Below, piece by piece: positions 7,592 to 16,693 of a stretch of 64,000 nucleotides of DNA. Position 1 is the first letter of the stretch; each line of letters starts with the position of its first letter. The stretch lies in the NCBI GenBank assembly GCA_011082265.1, contig CP049781.1, positions 1,493,501 through 1,557,500 on the forward strand, read 5' to 3'. Position numbers and translations under genes: made by a program. Source of the stretch: Candidatus Lachnocurva vaginae (GTDB lineage: Bacteria > Bacillota > Clostridia > Lachnospirales > Lachnospiraceae). The notes beneath the pieces are model-generated. The model did not search any database, was not told where the DNA came from, and saw nothing but the letters and a program-made list of their open reading frames with translations.

Positions 7592-10292
7592 ACTCAGATA
7601 CAGATATCTCTCTACTCTTATGACACGTAAAATATATAATCTGTCTATTTTCGGACAGCTTCTTTATGAGCTTTACTCCCTCTTTCACCTTATCCTTATC
7701 AAATGCAGTAAATGGATCATCCATAATAATAATTGGATGCTCTTCCTTATACATTATATCAATTAGTGCAAACCTTACACACAAAGCTAACATATCTTTA
7801 AAGCCATTACTTAAATAATCTAACTTCATTGTATAGCCTTTGTAATTTATAGTAACCTTTAAATCCATATTAATTTCAAAGCTTATATTTGACAATTCAT
7901 TTTTCTTCTCAGGATAAATAGAGTCTACATATGATTCCATCTTTTTATGAATAGGGCTCATATATTCTTCCATAAAAGCACTTTTTGCTTTCTGTAGTAA
8001 GCTTTCAGTTTGTTTTAAAAGTTCAAATTTTCTTTCGTACTTTTCTTTTTCTTCTCTTAAATCCCCTTCTTTATTTTGTTCATCTTCAAGCACGGAAAGC
8101 TCTTCAGAAAGTTCACTTACCCTATTAGCATCTTCAATATATTTTTTGTGAAGTTCCTCTATAATTTGGTCAAGTTCTCTATCTCTATTTTGCATTTTGT
8201 CTATATCATCCGTGGCAATATCCGGCATTATTTCAGGCTTTAACTTATCTATATCCTTCTTAAGCTCCTCTATCTCCTTCTTTATATTTTTAGAATCTTC
8301 ATAATTTTTTCTTACTACTGCGACTTTTTTCTTTTGAACAGATTCATTTGAGTTGTCATCTTCGCCTTGTTCGTACTCATTAAAATCAAATTTTGAAATA
8401 AATGTTTCGATATCCCTATTTGATTCTTCTACTCTATGATTAAGAAGCTCCAGATTTCCTTTGGATGTATCGATTTTTTTCTTAAGCTCCAAATCTTCAG
8501 AAAGCCTTTTTATAACATACATTTCTTTCATTTCTCTTATTAAATCCACGCCGTAAAATGTCGCATAATATCCCATTTCCGTATGAAGCTTTAATTCTAG
8601 ATTTGATATCTCTTCAATATCTTTATTTTTTTTAAAATTGGAATCCATCTTCTCCAAAGATTCAAATCGATCAAGTTTCTTTTGTAAATCGTTTAATTTT
8701 TCAGTATTTCCTTTGTCTTCGGTAAAATTATATTGTCCCAAAAAATTCTCTGTTTTAGTTTCTATACCGGCTATTTCATTATCAATAGAAGTTAATTGCT
8801 CTTTTAACTCTTCTATTTTTTCTTCTATATACTCAGCTTCCCGCCTTTTCTTCTTTCTTAAAATATTTCTTCTGAAAAAATATCCTGCCAAAAATATAAA
8901 TGCAAGCACTATCGAAAAATATCCCAAAATATTAGTTAAAATCGACTTAAATATATTAAAGAATATAAATGCTGCGACCATTAAAAATAGAGTAATAAAG
9001 CAAACAAACAGTGTGTTCATCTTTTGAGAACTATCTGAATTTAATTTATCAAGCTGAGAAAATTCTTTTTCAAGACTATCTTCTACAATATTTTTTCTGC
9101 CTTTTAGTTCAAAAACTTTTCCTCCATTATTAAGTTCACTTAATATATCATCCTGTGTAGGTTTAAAATTACCGAAAAATTCCTTTAATTCTTTTAATTC
9201 CTGCTCATCTTCACCGGATAATTTGAGAGATTCCTTCTTAGCTCTTAATTCCTGTAATTTTTCAGCTTCACTTTTCCATTCACTAAGCTTCTCTTCTTCC
9301 GGCTTATTTTCTTCAAAAAGCCTATTTACTCTTTCTATATCTTCTTTCTTAGGTAAATCATTCTTTTTAGCATCAATACTTCTCTTATCAACTATAATTT
9401 TTTGAATCAAATCTTCTGCATTTGAAATATCGGATTCTTTTATTTCTTTATCCTTAAAGAATTGATTTATTTTTTCAAGCGTTTCTTTTTTCTTGTTCAA
9501 AAGCTCATTTTGTGTTTGAAAAATTCCATTTTTCTCCGCAGCTTTGCTGCATTTTTGAATTTGTTCTCTTAAATTTTCCTTTTCAGCTCTTAACTCTTTT
9601 AACTTTGTCTTATCCTCGTTTACAATTTCTTGTTGCTTACTATAAGCTTCTTTTTTAGGCTCTATTTCTTCCTTTGATTTTTCTAATTGCTTAATTTTCT
9701 CCTGTAAATCATCAATCTTTCCCGGATTTTTCTTACTTGAATTTTTATATATTTTCTTTGCTTCACCTATTTTTGCAACAGCTCTTTCAAAAACATCCAT
9801 ATCCCCTTTAGTTTGGGACAAATCCCCCACCATAGCATTAATTTTATCCGTTATTTTGGTTTCAAGGTCTTCTTGCCCGATAAATACAGTTTTTTCAAAA
9901 GATTCTTCATCTACTCCGAAAAGCTCTTCTCCAAGATTATTAGTATAAGCATCCGATTCTCTTCCCGTTTTGTCGTCAAATAGTTTAAAAGTATCGTCTT
10001 TATCTCTTTTCCCAAAAGTTCTTTCCACTCTAAATATGCCTTTATCTGTTTTAAAGACAAGATTTCCGCCAAAAATTCCTCTATTCCATGGATTATAATG
10101 CTCTCTGTCAAGGAACTTTGATTTTAACTTTGGTGAATACTTAAGTCCATAAAACATCGCTTTTATAAAGGCTGAAAATGTAGTTTTTCCCCAGCCATTT
10201 TCTTCAAATATATTATTTACCTTCGGGTCAAAATCATACTTAAAATCACAAAGCCTTCCGAATCCCGTAATATGGCATTTAACTAATTTCAT
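7590..10292 (-). CDS. yhaN: YhaN-like SMC/Rad50-type ATPase
   Basis: Large ATPase partner of the YhaO nuclease, related to SbcC/Rad50, with an expected role in DNA end processing. At 900 residues it has an N-terminal ATPase half (GRLCDFKYDF, then the P-loop-like ENGWGKTTFSAF at about 32-43), a very long coiled coil rich in E and K, and a C-terminal half with SNGFKDMLALCVRFAL followed by Walker B PIIIMDDPF and the H-loop TCHKS. Two adjacent hydrophobic segments in mid-protein (around residues 425-475) suggest a membrane hairpin, a known trait of YhaN that separates it from SbcC. Its start overlaps the yhaO stop as TAATG, so the two are translationally coupled. Confidence 0.85.
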   Translation of the reverse strand: MKLVKCHITGFGRLCDFKYDFDPKVNNIFEENGWGKTTFSAFIKAMFYGLKYSPKLKSKFLDREHYNPWNRGIFGGNLVFKTDKGIFRVERTFGKRDKDDTFKLFDDKTGRESDAYTNNLGEELFGVDEESFEKTVFIGQEDLETKITDKINAMVGDLSQTKGDMDVFERAVAKIGEAKKIYKNSSKKNPGKIDDLQEKIKQLEKSKEEIEPKKEAYSKQQEIVNEDKTKLKELRAEKENLREQIQKCSKAAEKNGIFQTQNELLNKKKETLEKINQFFKDKEIKESDISNAEDLIQKIIVDKRSIDAKKNDLPKKEDIERVNRLFEENKPEEEKLSEWKSEAEKLQELRAKKESLKLSGEDEQELKELKEFFGNFKPTQDDILSELNNGGKVFELKGRKNIVEDSLEKEFSQLDKLNSDSSQKMNTLFVCFITLFLMVAAFIFFNIFKSILTNILGYFSIVLAFIFLAGYFFRRNILRKKKRREAEYIEEKIEELKEQLTSIDNEIAGIETKTENFLGQYNFTEDKGNTEKLNDLQKKLDRFESLEKMDSNFKKNKDIEEISNLELKLHTEMGYYATFYGVDLIREMKEMYVIKRLSEDLELKKKIDTSKGNLELLNHRVEESNRDIETFISKFDFNEYEQGEDDNSNESVQKKKVAVVRKNYEDSKNIKKEIEELKKDIDKLKPEIMPDIATDDIDKMQNRDRELDQIIEELHKKYIEDANRVSELSEELSVLEDEQNKEGDLREEKEKYERKFELLKQTESLLQKAKSAFMEEYMSPIHKKMESYVDSIYPEKKNELSNISFEINMDLKVTINYKGYTMKLDYLSNGFKDMLALCVRFALIDIMYKEEHPIIIMDDPFTAFDKDKVKEGVKLIKKLSENRQIIYFTCHKSREISVSE

Positions 10293-11404
10293 TAAAACAC
10301 ATCCTCTCCCAAGATGGCTTTGATTCCCATTTCAACAATCTCATTTCTGTCTTTTTCATTTTTTAAATTTTCTTTTTGTACAAGACGTACAAATTCACCT
10401 TTTAGACTTCTATCATTTTTATAATCTTCATAATTTATATATACACTTGTTTCGTTGTAGATTTTTACAAAATAAAATCTGTCCGAAAAATCGTTTTTTA
10501 TAGCTTCTACAGTTGAATCCGATATATCAAGTGTAGTTTTACCTTTTAATATAAATTTTATAAGGTCTTTATTTGATATATTTTTTACACTTTCTTCCAT
10601 CTTTTCTTTTATCTCACGGATAGTTGTATCCTTATCGATTTCTATATCGATTGTATGAAGCTTTCTATATGAAAAAGGTATAAATGTGTCATTTATTCCT
10701 TTTTTATCATTCACTTCAAGTAATACAAATCCCTTTTCTCCACATTCATCAAAGCCTCGGCCTTCAAGGCATCCTGAATAACAATATATTCCTCTGTCAT
10801 CCAATCTTTCTCTTCTATATGAATGTATATGACCGAGTGCCAAATAATCTATATTTTTATTTTTAAAATCATTAAGCTTTATAAGTTCATTTTCAGGAAC
10901 TTTAATATTTCCTTCTCTCTCCTGTCCATGAAGCATCACTATATTTAAATCTGCTGAATCTAGTACAAGATTTGCAGCAAGTGTCATACTATTTTCATCC
11001 GTAAGTTCTCTTCCACTAATTTTAAGCTTCTTAATTCCTAAGCTATATTCGTATGATGTCCAATCCTTATTATTAAACAATTTCAAATTTTTAGGGAAAT
11101 CTTCTTCCTCTAAATCCGAGAAAAAGTCAGCATTATCATGATTTCCTCTTAAATACAAGAAATCTATACAGCTGTGAATTCGTATTTCTTCAAGCACACG
11201 AATTTTAGCAGACTTTCTAATCTGCGGTTTATCGAACATATCCCCCGCAATCATTATCACCGATACATCGTTTTCATTGGCATAGTCCACCATTTTAGCA
11301 AATGTATTAAGAAGCTCTTCTCTTCTATTTTTTGCCTGTTCGGCTGACAAATTGCTTTCCATTTTAGAATCTAAATGTAAATCAGAACAATGAATAATTT
11401 TCAA
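10292..11404 (-). CDS. yhaO: YhaO-like metallophosphoesterase / DNA exonuclease
   Basis: Calcineurin-like phosphoesterase of the SbcD/Mre11 group, the nuclease partner of the ATPase encoded downstream. Metal-binding motifs run in order: HCSDLHLD (residues 5-12), AGDMFD (about 59-64), RGNHD, MLHGQ, and LGHIHSY. The 370 residues match YhaO-type proteins. The start is a TTG (11402-11404) placed seven bases after GGAAGGA; no upstream ATG fits. It is divergent from nrdF across a 279-bp gap. Confidence 0.87.
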   Translation of the reverse strand: MKIIHCSDLHLDSKMESNLSAEQAKNRREELLNTFAKMVDYANENDVSVIMIAGDMFDKPQIRKSAKIRVLEEIRIHSCIDFLYLRGNHDNADFFSDLEEEDFPKNLKLFNNKDWTSYEYSLGIKKLKISGRELTDENSMTLAANLVLDSADLNIVMLHGQEREGNIKVPENELIKLNDFKNKNIDYLALGHIHSYRRERLDDRGIYCYSGCLEGRGFDECGEKGFVLLEVNDKKGINDTFIPFSYRKLHTIDIEIDKDTTIREIKEKMEESVKNISNKDLIKFILKGKTTLDISDSTVEAIKNDFSDRFYFVKIYNETSVYINYEDYKNDRSLKGEFVRLVQKENLKNEKDRNEIVEMGIKAILGEDVF

Positions 11405-11535
11405 AATATAATCCTTCCTCTATTTATATTTTTGCATATATACTTGAATTATACTATTTTTGTACTGTTATTTAAAGAAAAATCCCTTATAGTTACTTTT
11501 CTTCCGTATCTACTTTTATGTTTTCTTTTGCATAC

Positions 11536-11588
11536 ACACTATATAATGTAAAATTTTTATTGATAGACACTATATATTGTGGTATGAT
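11536..11588 (+). promoter_or_regulatory. nrd promoter with two NrdR boxes
   Basis: Two 16-bp sites match the NrdR box: ACACTATATAATGTAA at 11536-11551 and ACACTATATATTGTGG at 11567-11582. Their starts are 31 bp apart, the three-turn spacing usual for NrdR tandem sites. The second box fills the 17-bp spacer between -35 TTGATA (11560-11565) and -10 TATGAT (11583-11588), so a bound repressor would block RNA polymerase. nrdF begins 96 bp downstream. Confidence 0.85.
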
Positions 11589-11683
11589 GAAGACCGTTTG
11601 AAATTCATTTATCTATTGTCAAATGAAATCAAGCAAAATTAAACATTGTTAAATAAGACAAGACTAACTGTCAGGAGAAAATA

Positions 11684-12697
11684 ATGGCTAATAATTACTT
11701 AAATCACTCACAATCACCGGTTAATTATGCATTTAACGATAACGGATTTAATATGCATGCAATCAACTGGAACAATATAGAAGATGAAAAAGATCTTGAA
11801 GTGTGGAATAGAGTAACTCAAAACTTTTGGCTTCCTGAAAATATTCCTGTTTCAAATGATCTTCCGTCCTGGAGAGAGCTTGGAAACGATTGGCAAAAGC
11901 TTATCACAAGAACATTTACAGGGCTTACTCTACTTGATACAGTTCAAGCTTCCGTAGGAGATATAGCTCAGATTAAAAATTCTATTACCGACATCGAAGG
12001 AGCAAATTATGCAAACTTTGCATTTATGGTAGCAGTACATGCAAGATCCTACGGAACAATTTTTTCAACCTTATGCTCAAGTGAGCAAATTGAAGAAGCC
12101 CATGAATGGGTAGTAAATAATGATAAACTTCAAAAAAGAGCAAAAGCCTTGATACCTTACTATGTAGAAGATGATCCTTTAAAATCAAAGGTTGCTGCAG
12201 CTTTAATGCCGGGATTCTTGCTTTATGGAGGCTTTTATCTTCCTTTTTATCTTTCAGCAAGAGGAAAGCTTCCCAACACTTCTGATATTATTCGATTAAT
12301 TTTACGTGATAAAGTAATTCACAATTTTTACAGTGGATACAAATATCAAAAAAAGCTTGAAAAAGTAAGCGATGAAAGAAAAAAGGAAATGAAGGACTTT
12401 GTCTTTAAACTTATGTATAAGTTAATCGAGCTTGAAAAAGATTACTTAAAAGATCTTTACAAAGGATTTGATATTGAAGATGAGGCAATAAGATTTAGTC
12501 TTTATAACGCAGGGAAATTCCTTCAAAACTTAGGATATGATTCACCATTTACAGAAGAAGAAACACATATTTCACCTGAAGTTATGGCACAGCTTTCTGC
12601 AAGAGCAAACGAAAATCACGACTTCTTTTCAGGGAGCGGATCATCTTACATCATAGGAACTACAGAAGAAACACAAGATGAGGACTGGGATTTTTAA
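11684..12697 (+). CDS. nrdF: Class Ib ribonucleoside-diphosphate reductase, small subunit
   Basis: Holds the metal-tyrosyl radical that starts reduction of ribonucleotides by NrdE. The 337 residues start MANNYLNHSQ after CAGGAGAAAATA. Ligand and radical residues can be seen in DIEGANYANF and VHARSYGTIF, where the glutamate, histidine and tyrosine have family spacing. The presence of nrdI next door assigns the set to class Ib rather than class Ia. The order F-I-E differs from the common H-I-E-F order, and no nrdH is seen in the gap or beside the genes. Confidence 0.94.
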   Translation: MANNYLNHSQSPVNYAFNDNGFNMHAINWNNIEDEKDLEVWNRVTQNFWLPENIPVSNDLPSWRELGNDWQKLITRTFTGLTLLDTVQASVGDIAQIKNSITDIEGANYANFAFMVAVHARSYGTIFSTLCSSEQIEEAHEWVVNNDKLQKRAKALIPYYVEDDPLKSKVAAALMPGFLLYGGFYLPFYLSARGKLPNTSDIIRLILRDKVIHNFYSGYKYQKKLEKVSDERKKEMKDFVFKLMYKLIELEKDYLKDLYKGFDIEDEAIRFSLYNAGKFLQNLGYDSPFTEEETHISPEVMAQLSARANENHDFFSGSGSSYIIGTTEETQDEDWDF

Positions 12698-12771
12698 TGA
12701 ATTTTATATAGCTTTACAAATATTAAATTTTTTAAAAGTATTAGCTTATATTATAGAAATTGGAACTTTTT

Positions 12772-13200
12772 ATGAAAGAATTAATTGTATATTATTCAAC
12801 GAAATCAAATAACACTCATAGATTCGTTCAAAAATTAGGTTTTAGAAATATTCGTATTCCGCTTGATGAAAATAAAACCATAGAAGTTAACGAAGACTAT
12901 GTTTTAATCGTACCTACTTATGCAGGAGGAGGCATTTCTAAAAATGGCACTGTATCATTTAAAGGTGCAGTAAAAAAAGAAATTATTCACTTTTTAAATA
13001 ATCCGAAGAATAGGTCTCACTGCCTTGCCGTAATATCATCTGGAAACACAAATTTCGGTGACAGTTATGCAATTGCAGGTCCAATACTGTCGAAAAAATT
13101 AAATGTGCCGCTTTTATATCAGTTTGAACTTTTAGGCACAAATGAAGATGTATCTCGTGTACAGACTTTGGTAAAGAAAACATTTAACGAAGGGAACTAA
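12772..13200 (+). CDS. nrdI: NrdI flavodoxin-like activator
   Basis: FMN protein that supplies the oxidant for building the metal-tyrosyl cofactor of NrdF. The 142 residues show the phosphate-binding motif YYSTKSNNTHRF near the N-terminus, VPTYAGGG, and SSGNTNFGDSYA, all typical of NrdI. The frame could open at a TTG at 12760, but the ATG at 12772 begins the conserved MKELIVYYS strand and is preferred. The ribosome site is weak (TTGGAAC). It ends two bases before the nrdE ATG, so coupling is likely. Confidence 0.92.
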   Translation: MKELIVYYSTKSNNTHRFVQKLGFRNIRIPLDENKTIEVNEDYVLIVPTYAGGGISKNGTVSFKGAVKKEIIHFLNNPKNRSHCLAVISSGNTNFGDSYAIAGPILSKKLNVPLLYQFELLGTNEDVSRVQTLVKKTFNEGN

Positions 13201-13202
13201 CC

Positions 13203-15407
13203 ATGCAAAAAAATGAAAACGAATCTTACATTTCTTTAAATGCACTTACACAATTTAAAGACAAAGACGGTCATTATAACTTTACTGCCGATAAAAAAGC
13301 AGTAGAGCTTTACATTGAAAATGTTATAAAACCAAACCGAATGACTTTTAAAGACGAAAAAGATAGAATCGATTATTTAGTAAAAGAAAAATATTATGAC
13401 CCATCCATTTTAAATAAATATAACGAAGATTTCATTTTGGATTTACTTAAATTTGCGAAGAAGCAGAATTTTACATTTAAAAGCCTTATGGGAGCAATGA
13501 AATTTTATAAATCATACGCTCTTATGACAGACGATAAGAAGATGTATCTTGAAGACTTTTCAGAAAGAGTCGTTATGAATGCCCTCTTTCTCGGAGGAGG
13601 AGATAAGAATTTAGCTAAAAAGCTTGTATCAGACATCATCTCTAACAAATTTCAACCTGCAACTCCTACATTTTTGAATGCCGGAAAATTAAGACGAGGA
13701 GAATATGTATCCTGCTACCTTCTTAGAGTGGAAGATACGATGGAATCCATTGCACGCTCAATTTCTACAAGTCTTCAGCTTTCAAAGAGAGGCGGAGGAG
13801 TTGCACTTTGCCTTACCAACCTAAGAGAAAAGGGTGCTCCTATTAAAGGAATAGTAAATCAGGCATCTGGAGTAGTTCCTGTAATGAAGCTTCTTGAAGA
13901 TTCATTTTCTTATGCAAATCAGCTGGGACAAAGACAGGGTGCCGGAGCTGTTTACTTAAGCGTTCATCATCCGGATATTCTAAGCTTTTTAGATACTAAG
14001 AGAGAAAATGCAGATGAAAAAATTCGTATAAAATCGCTTTCCTTAGGCGTTGTAATTCCCGATATCACATTTAAGCTTGCTAAAGAAAATAAGGATATGG
14101 CTCTCTTTTCTCCTTACGATATAAAACGAGAATATGGTAAGTCTATGACTGATATTTCAATAACAGCTGAATATGATAATTTAGTTAATAATCCAAGAAT
14201 AAGAAAGACTTTCACGTCCGCACGAAAGCTTTTTCAAACCATAGCAGAGCTTCATTTTGAATCCGGTTATCCCTATATCCTCTTTGAAGATACAGTAAAT
14301 TACCATAATCCTCATAAAAAAGTTGGAAGAATAGTCATGAGTAATTTATGCTCCGAGATTGCACAAGTTTCTACTGAAAGCTCATATAAAGAAGATTTAT
14401 CATTTGATAAGATTGGAAATGATATCTGCTGTAACTTAGGCTCTTTAAATATTGCTTCTGCAATGGAAGATGCCTCTCATTTTGGTGAGCTTGTAGAAAA
14501 TTCTATAAGAGCACTTGATCATGTCTCAAGATCTGCCGATTTAAGCTGTGCTCCTTCTATCGAAAAAGGAAATAGAGAAAATCATGCAATAGGTCTTGGT
14601 GCAATGAATTTACACGGATTTTTATCCATAAATCATATCTATTATGCATCAAAAGAAGCAGTAGATTTTACTGATATATTTTTCTATTGCCTTTCTTATA
14701 ATGCTTTTAAAGCTTCAAATAAGCTTGCAAAAGAAATGGGAACATTTAAAGACTTTAAACTATCTGAATATGCTGACGGAACATATTTTGAAAAATATTT
14801 AAAAGAAGAAAAGCAGCCGAAAACTGAAAAAGTAAAGGAGCTTATCAAAAAATATGGTCTTTATATTCCGAGTGTAAAAGATTGGAAAGATCTATCTGAG
14901 TCCATTAAAAAGTATGGTATTGCAAACTCGCACCTTCTTGCTGTAGCACCTACAGGATCAATCTCCTACCTTTCATCCTGTACTCCTTCTCTTCAACCTG
15001 TAGTATCTCCTATAGAAGTAAGAAAGGAAGGAAAGCTCGGAAGAGTTTATGTCCCTGCATTTAGGATTTCGGACGATAACTATAAATACTATGAAAAATG
15101 TGCCTATGAAGTAGGACCTGAAGCGATAATTGATATAGTTTCAGCTGCACAATCTCATGTAGATCAGTCAATTTCTCTTACATTATTTATGACAGCAAAT
15201 GCCACAACAAGAGATTTAAATAGAGCATACATCTATGCATTTAAAAAAGGCTGTATATCCATCTATTATGTAAGAATAAGACAGGAAGTTCTAGATGGAA
15301 GTGAACACTATGACGAAGATCAAGTGATAAAATCAGCTTCCAATAAAAAGAAAGATAAAAATTTCCATTGCACAGGCTCAAGCGAATGTGAAGCCTGCAT
15401 GCTATAA
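13203..15407 (+). CDS. nrdE: Class Ib ribonucleoside-diphosphate reductase, large subunit
   Basis: Catalytic subunit that reduces ribonucleoside diphosphates to deoxyribonucleotides. The 734 residues match NrdE, with no class Ia ATP-cone at the N-terminus. Motifs are PATPTFLNAG, SCYLLRVEDTMESI, the active-site NLCSEI, CCNLGSLN, and APTGSISYLSSCTPS, plus the C-terminal redox pair CEAC that takes electrons from a glutaredoxin-like donor. It is the last gene of the nrd operon. It is convergent with the glycosyltransferase gene, only 5 bp separating the stops, and no hairpin is seen between them. Confidence 0.95.
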   Translation: MQKNENESYISLNALTQFKDKDGHYNFTADKKAVELYIENVIKPNRMTFKDEKDRIDYLVKEKYYDPSILNKYNEDFILDLLKFAKKQNFTFKSLMGAMKFYKSYALMTDDKKMYLEDFSERVVMNALFLGGGDKNLAKKLVSDIISNKFQPATPTFLNAGKLRRGEYVSCYLLRVEDTMESIARSISTSLQLSKRGGGVALCLTNLREKGAPIKGIVNQASGVVPVMKLLEDSFSYANQLGQRQGAGAVYLSVHHPDILSFLDTKRENADEKIRIKSLSLGVVIPDITFKLAKENKDMALFSPYDIKREYGKSMTDISITAEYDNLVNNPRIRKTFTSARKLFQTIAELHFESGYPYILFEDTVNYHNPHKKVGRIVMSNLCSEIAQVSTESSYKEDLSFDKIGNDICCNLGSLNIASAMEDASHFGELVENSIRALDHVSRSADLSCAPSIEKGNRENHAIGLGAMNLHGFLSINHIYYASKEAVDFTDIFFYCLSYNAFKASNKLAKEMGTFKDFKLSEYADGTYFEKYLKEEKQPKTEKVKELIKKYGLYIPSVKDWKDLSESIKKYGIANSHLLAVAPTGSISYLSSCTPSLQPVVSPIEVRKEGKLGRVYVPAFRISDDNYKYYEKCAYEVGPEAIIDIVSAAQSHVDQSISLTLFMTANATTRDLNRAYIYAFKKGCISIYYVRIRQEVLDGSEHYDEDQVIKSASNKKKDKNFHCTGSSECEACML

Positions 15408-15412
15408 ATCTA

Positions 15413-16504
15413 TTATCTTTTTTTGTTTCTTCCTCTATATACAATCATCTGCTGAATATAATAGCTTATGCAAAATAGAATTATATCTACTATTATCTTA
15501 ATTAAGACTTTGTATGTATCTCCTACAAGGTAGCAGATTAAAGTTACAAGTGTAGCACTTAAAAGCATCTGTATAATAGCAAGTATCGTATATTTTATAA
15601 AAGCCATTGCCTTAGATTCTTTGCTTTTGAATACAAAAATATAATTTATAATAAAATTATAAATCGCCGATATAACTCTTGCGGATATAGTAGATATAAA
15701 TATATATTCAGACATTTTAAAATGAGACTTATATATTCTACAAAATAGTGCAAAAAGAAGAATATCAATTATACTTGATGATAATGACGAAATTAAAAAT
15801 TTTGAAAATATTCTGCCAAAAATTTTATATATTTTTATTGAATCTTTTATCGGGTTAAAATGAGTCGTATGATTTTCCTTTGAATCATACACTGTTTCTA
15901 TAGGCACTTCCTTTATAGGGAAAGAATCTTTTGAATAAATAAGCATTTCAGTTTCAAATTCAAATCTCTCTCCTCTTACATTAAGAAGTTTTTTCATAAA
16001 TTCTATTGGTATTCCCCTAAGCCCCGTCTGAGTATCGGAAACACTTATACCTGTAAAAAATTTCAAAGCTTTTACAGTAATTTTATTTCCATGTTTACTT
16101 TTTATAGGGACTCCCGGTGCATCAAAATCTCTTACTCCCAAGATTAAATTATTCGGATTTTCTATAAGACATTTCTTTATCTTTGAAATACATATAGGAG
16201 TATGCTGTCCATCTGAATCAGCTGTCACGCATCCTAGTGCATCATATTTATTAATTATAAAAGAAAATGCTGTCTTTAAAGCCCTCCCTTTTCCCATATT
16301 TTGTGAATGAGTAAGGACTTCTCCACCGATTCTTCCAATTATTTCCTCTGCTTTTTTAAAATATGGAGCATATATTTCCCCGCTTCCATCATTTACAACA
16401 ATTATTGGACCTATATTTTTCTCTACAAGTTCATTTAATAATGTTATAAGTCTCTCATCCGGCTCATATGAAGGTATCACTATAGGAATTATATTTTTAT
16501 TCAT
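15413..16504 (-). CDS. Family 2 glycosyltransferase fused to a GtrA-like membrane domain
   Basis: The first 230 residues are a GT-A glycosyltransferase of the dolichyl-phosphate mannose synthase type: IPSYEPDERL, VVNDGSG, the metal-binding D96-S-D98 in TADSDGQ, and DTQTGLRGI. Residues about 235-355 hold four hydrophobic segments resembling GtrA, which helps move lipid-linked sugars across the membrane. The fusion suggests synthesis and flipping of a polyprenyl-phosphate sugar for wall or teichoic-acid decoration; this is inferred. The start follows AAGGTG. Alone on its strand here. Confidence 0.85.
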   Translation of the reverse strand: MNKNIIPIVIPSYEPDERLITLLNELVEKNIGPIIVVNDGSGEIYAPYFKKAEEIIGRIGGEVLTHSQNMGKGRALKTAFSFIINKYDALGCVTADSDGQHTPICISKIKKCLIENPNNLILGVRDFDAPGVPIKSKHGNKITVKALKFFTGISVSDTQTGLRGIPIEFMKKLLNVRGERFEFETEMLIYSKDSFPIKEVPIETVYDSKENHTTHFNPIKDSIKIYKIFGRIFSKFLISSLSSSIIDILLFALFCRIYKSHFKMSEYIFISTISARVISAIYNFIINYIFVFKSKESKAMAFIKYTILAIIQMLLSATLVTLICYLVGDTYKVLIKIIVDIILFCISYYIQQMIVYRGRNKKR

Positions 16505-16584
16505 AAATATTCACCTTTTTATAAATATCTAATCTCACTTATAATTATTATATCGTTTTTATCACACAAATACTTTATTTAATA

Positions 16585-16619
16585 AAAAAATGCATAAACC
16601 AAAAAGCTTATGCATTTTT
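16585..16619 (-). terminator. Intrinsic terminator after the NhaC-type antiporter
   Basis: TGCATAA (16591-16597) pairs with TTATGCA (16608-16614), and flanking A and T runs extend the stem. Read on the minus strand it ends in a T tract and lies about 75 bp below the antiporter stop. Confidence 0.8.
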
Positions 16620-16647
16620 ATTTAAGATTTTACATTTTTATTTAAGC
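16613..16647. repeat. Direct repeat downstream of the antiporter gene
   Basis: CATTTTTATTTAAG occurs at 16613-16626 and again at 16633-16646, a 20-bp period. The first copy overlaps the right arm of the terminator. It looks like a local duplication. Confidence 0.55.
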
Positions 16648-16693
16648 TTTAAATAGTTAAATTCTTTTGTTTTAAGTTCTTTAATAAAGCTTA

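Noticed and set aside
15408..15440. Terminator between convergent nrdE and glycosyltransferase genes.
   Set aside because: A T run follows nrdE, but no stem could be formed before it.
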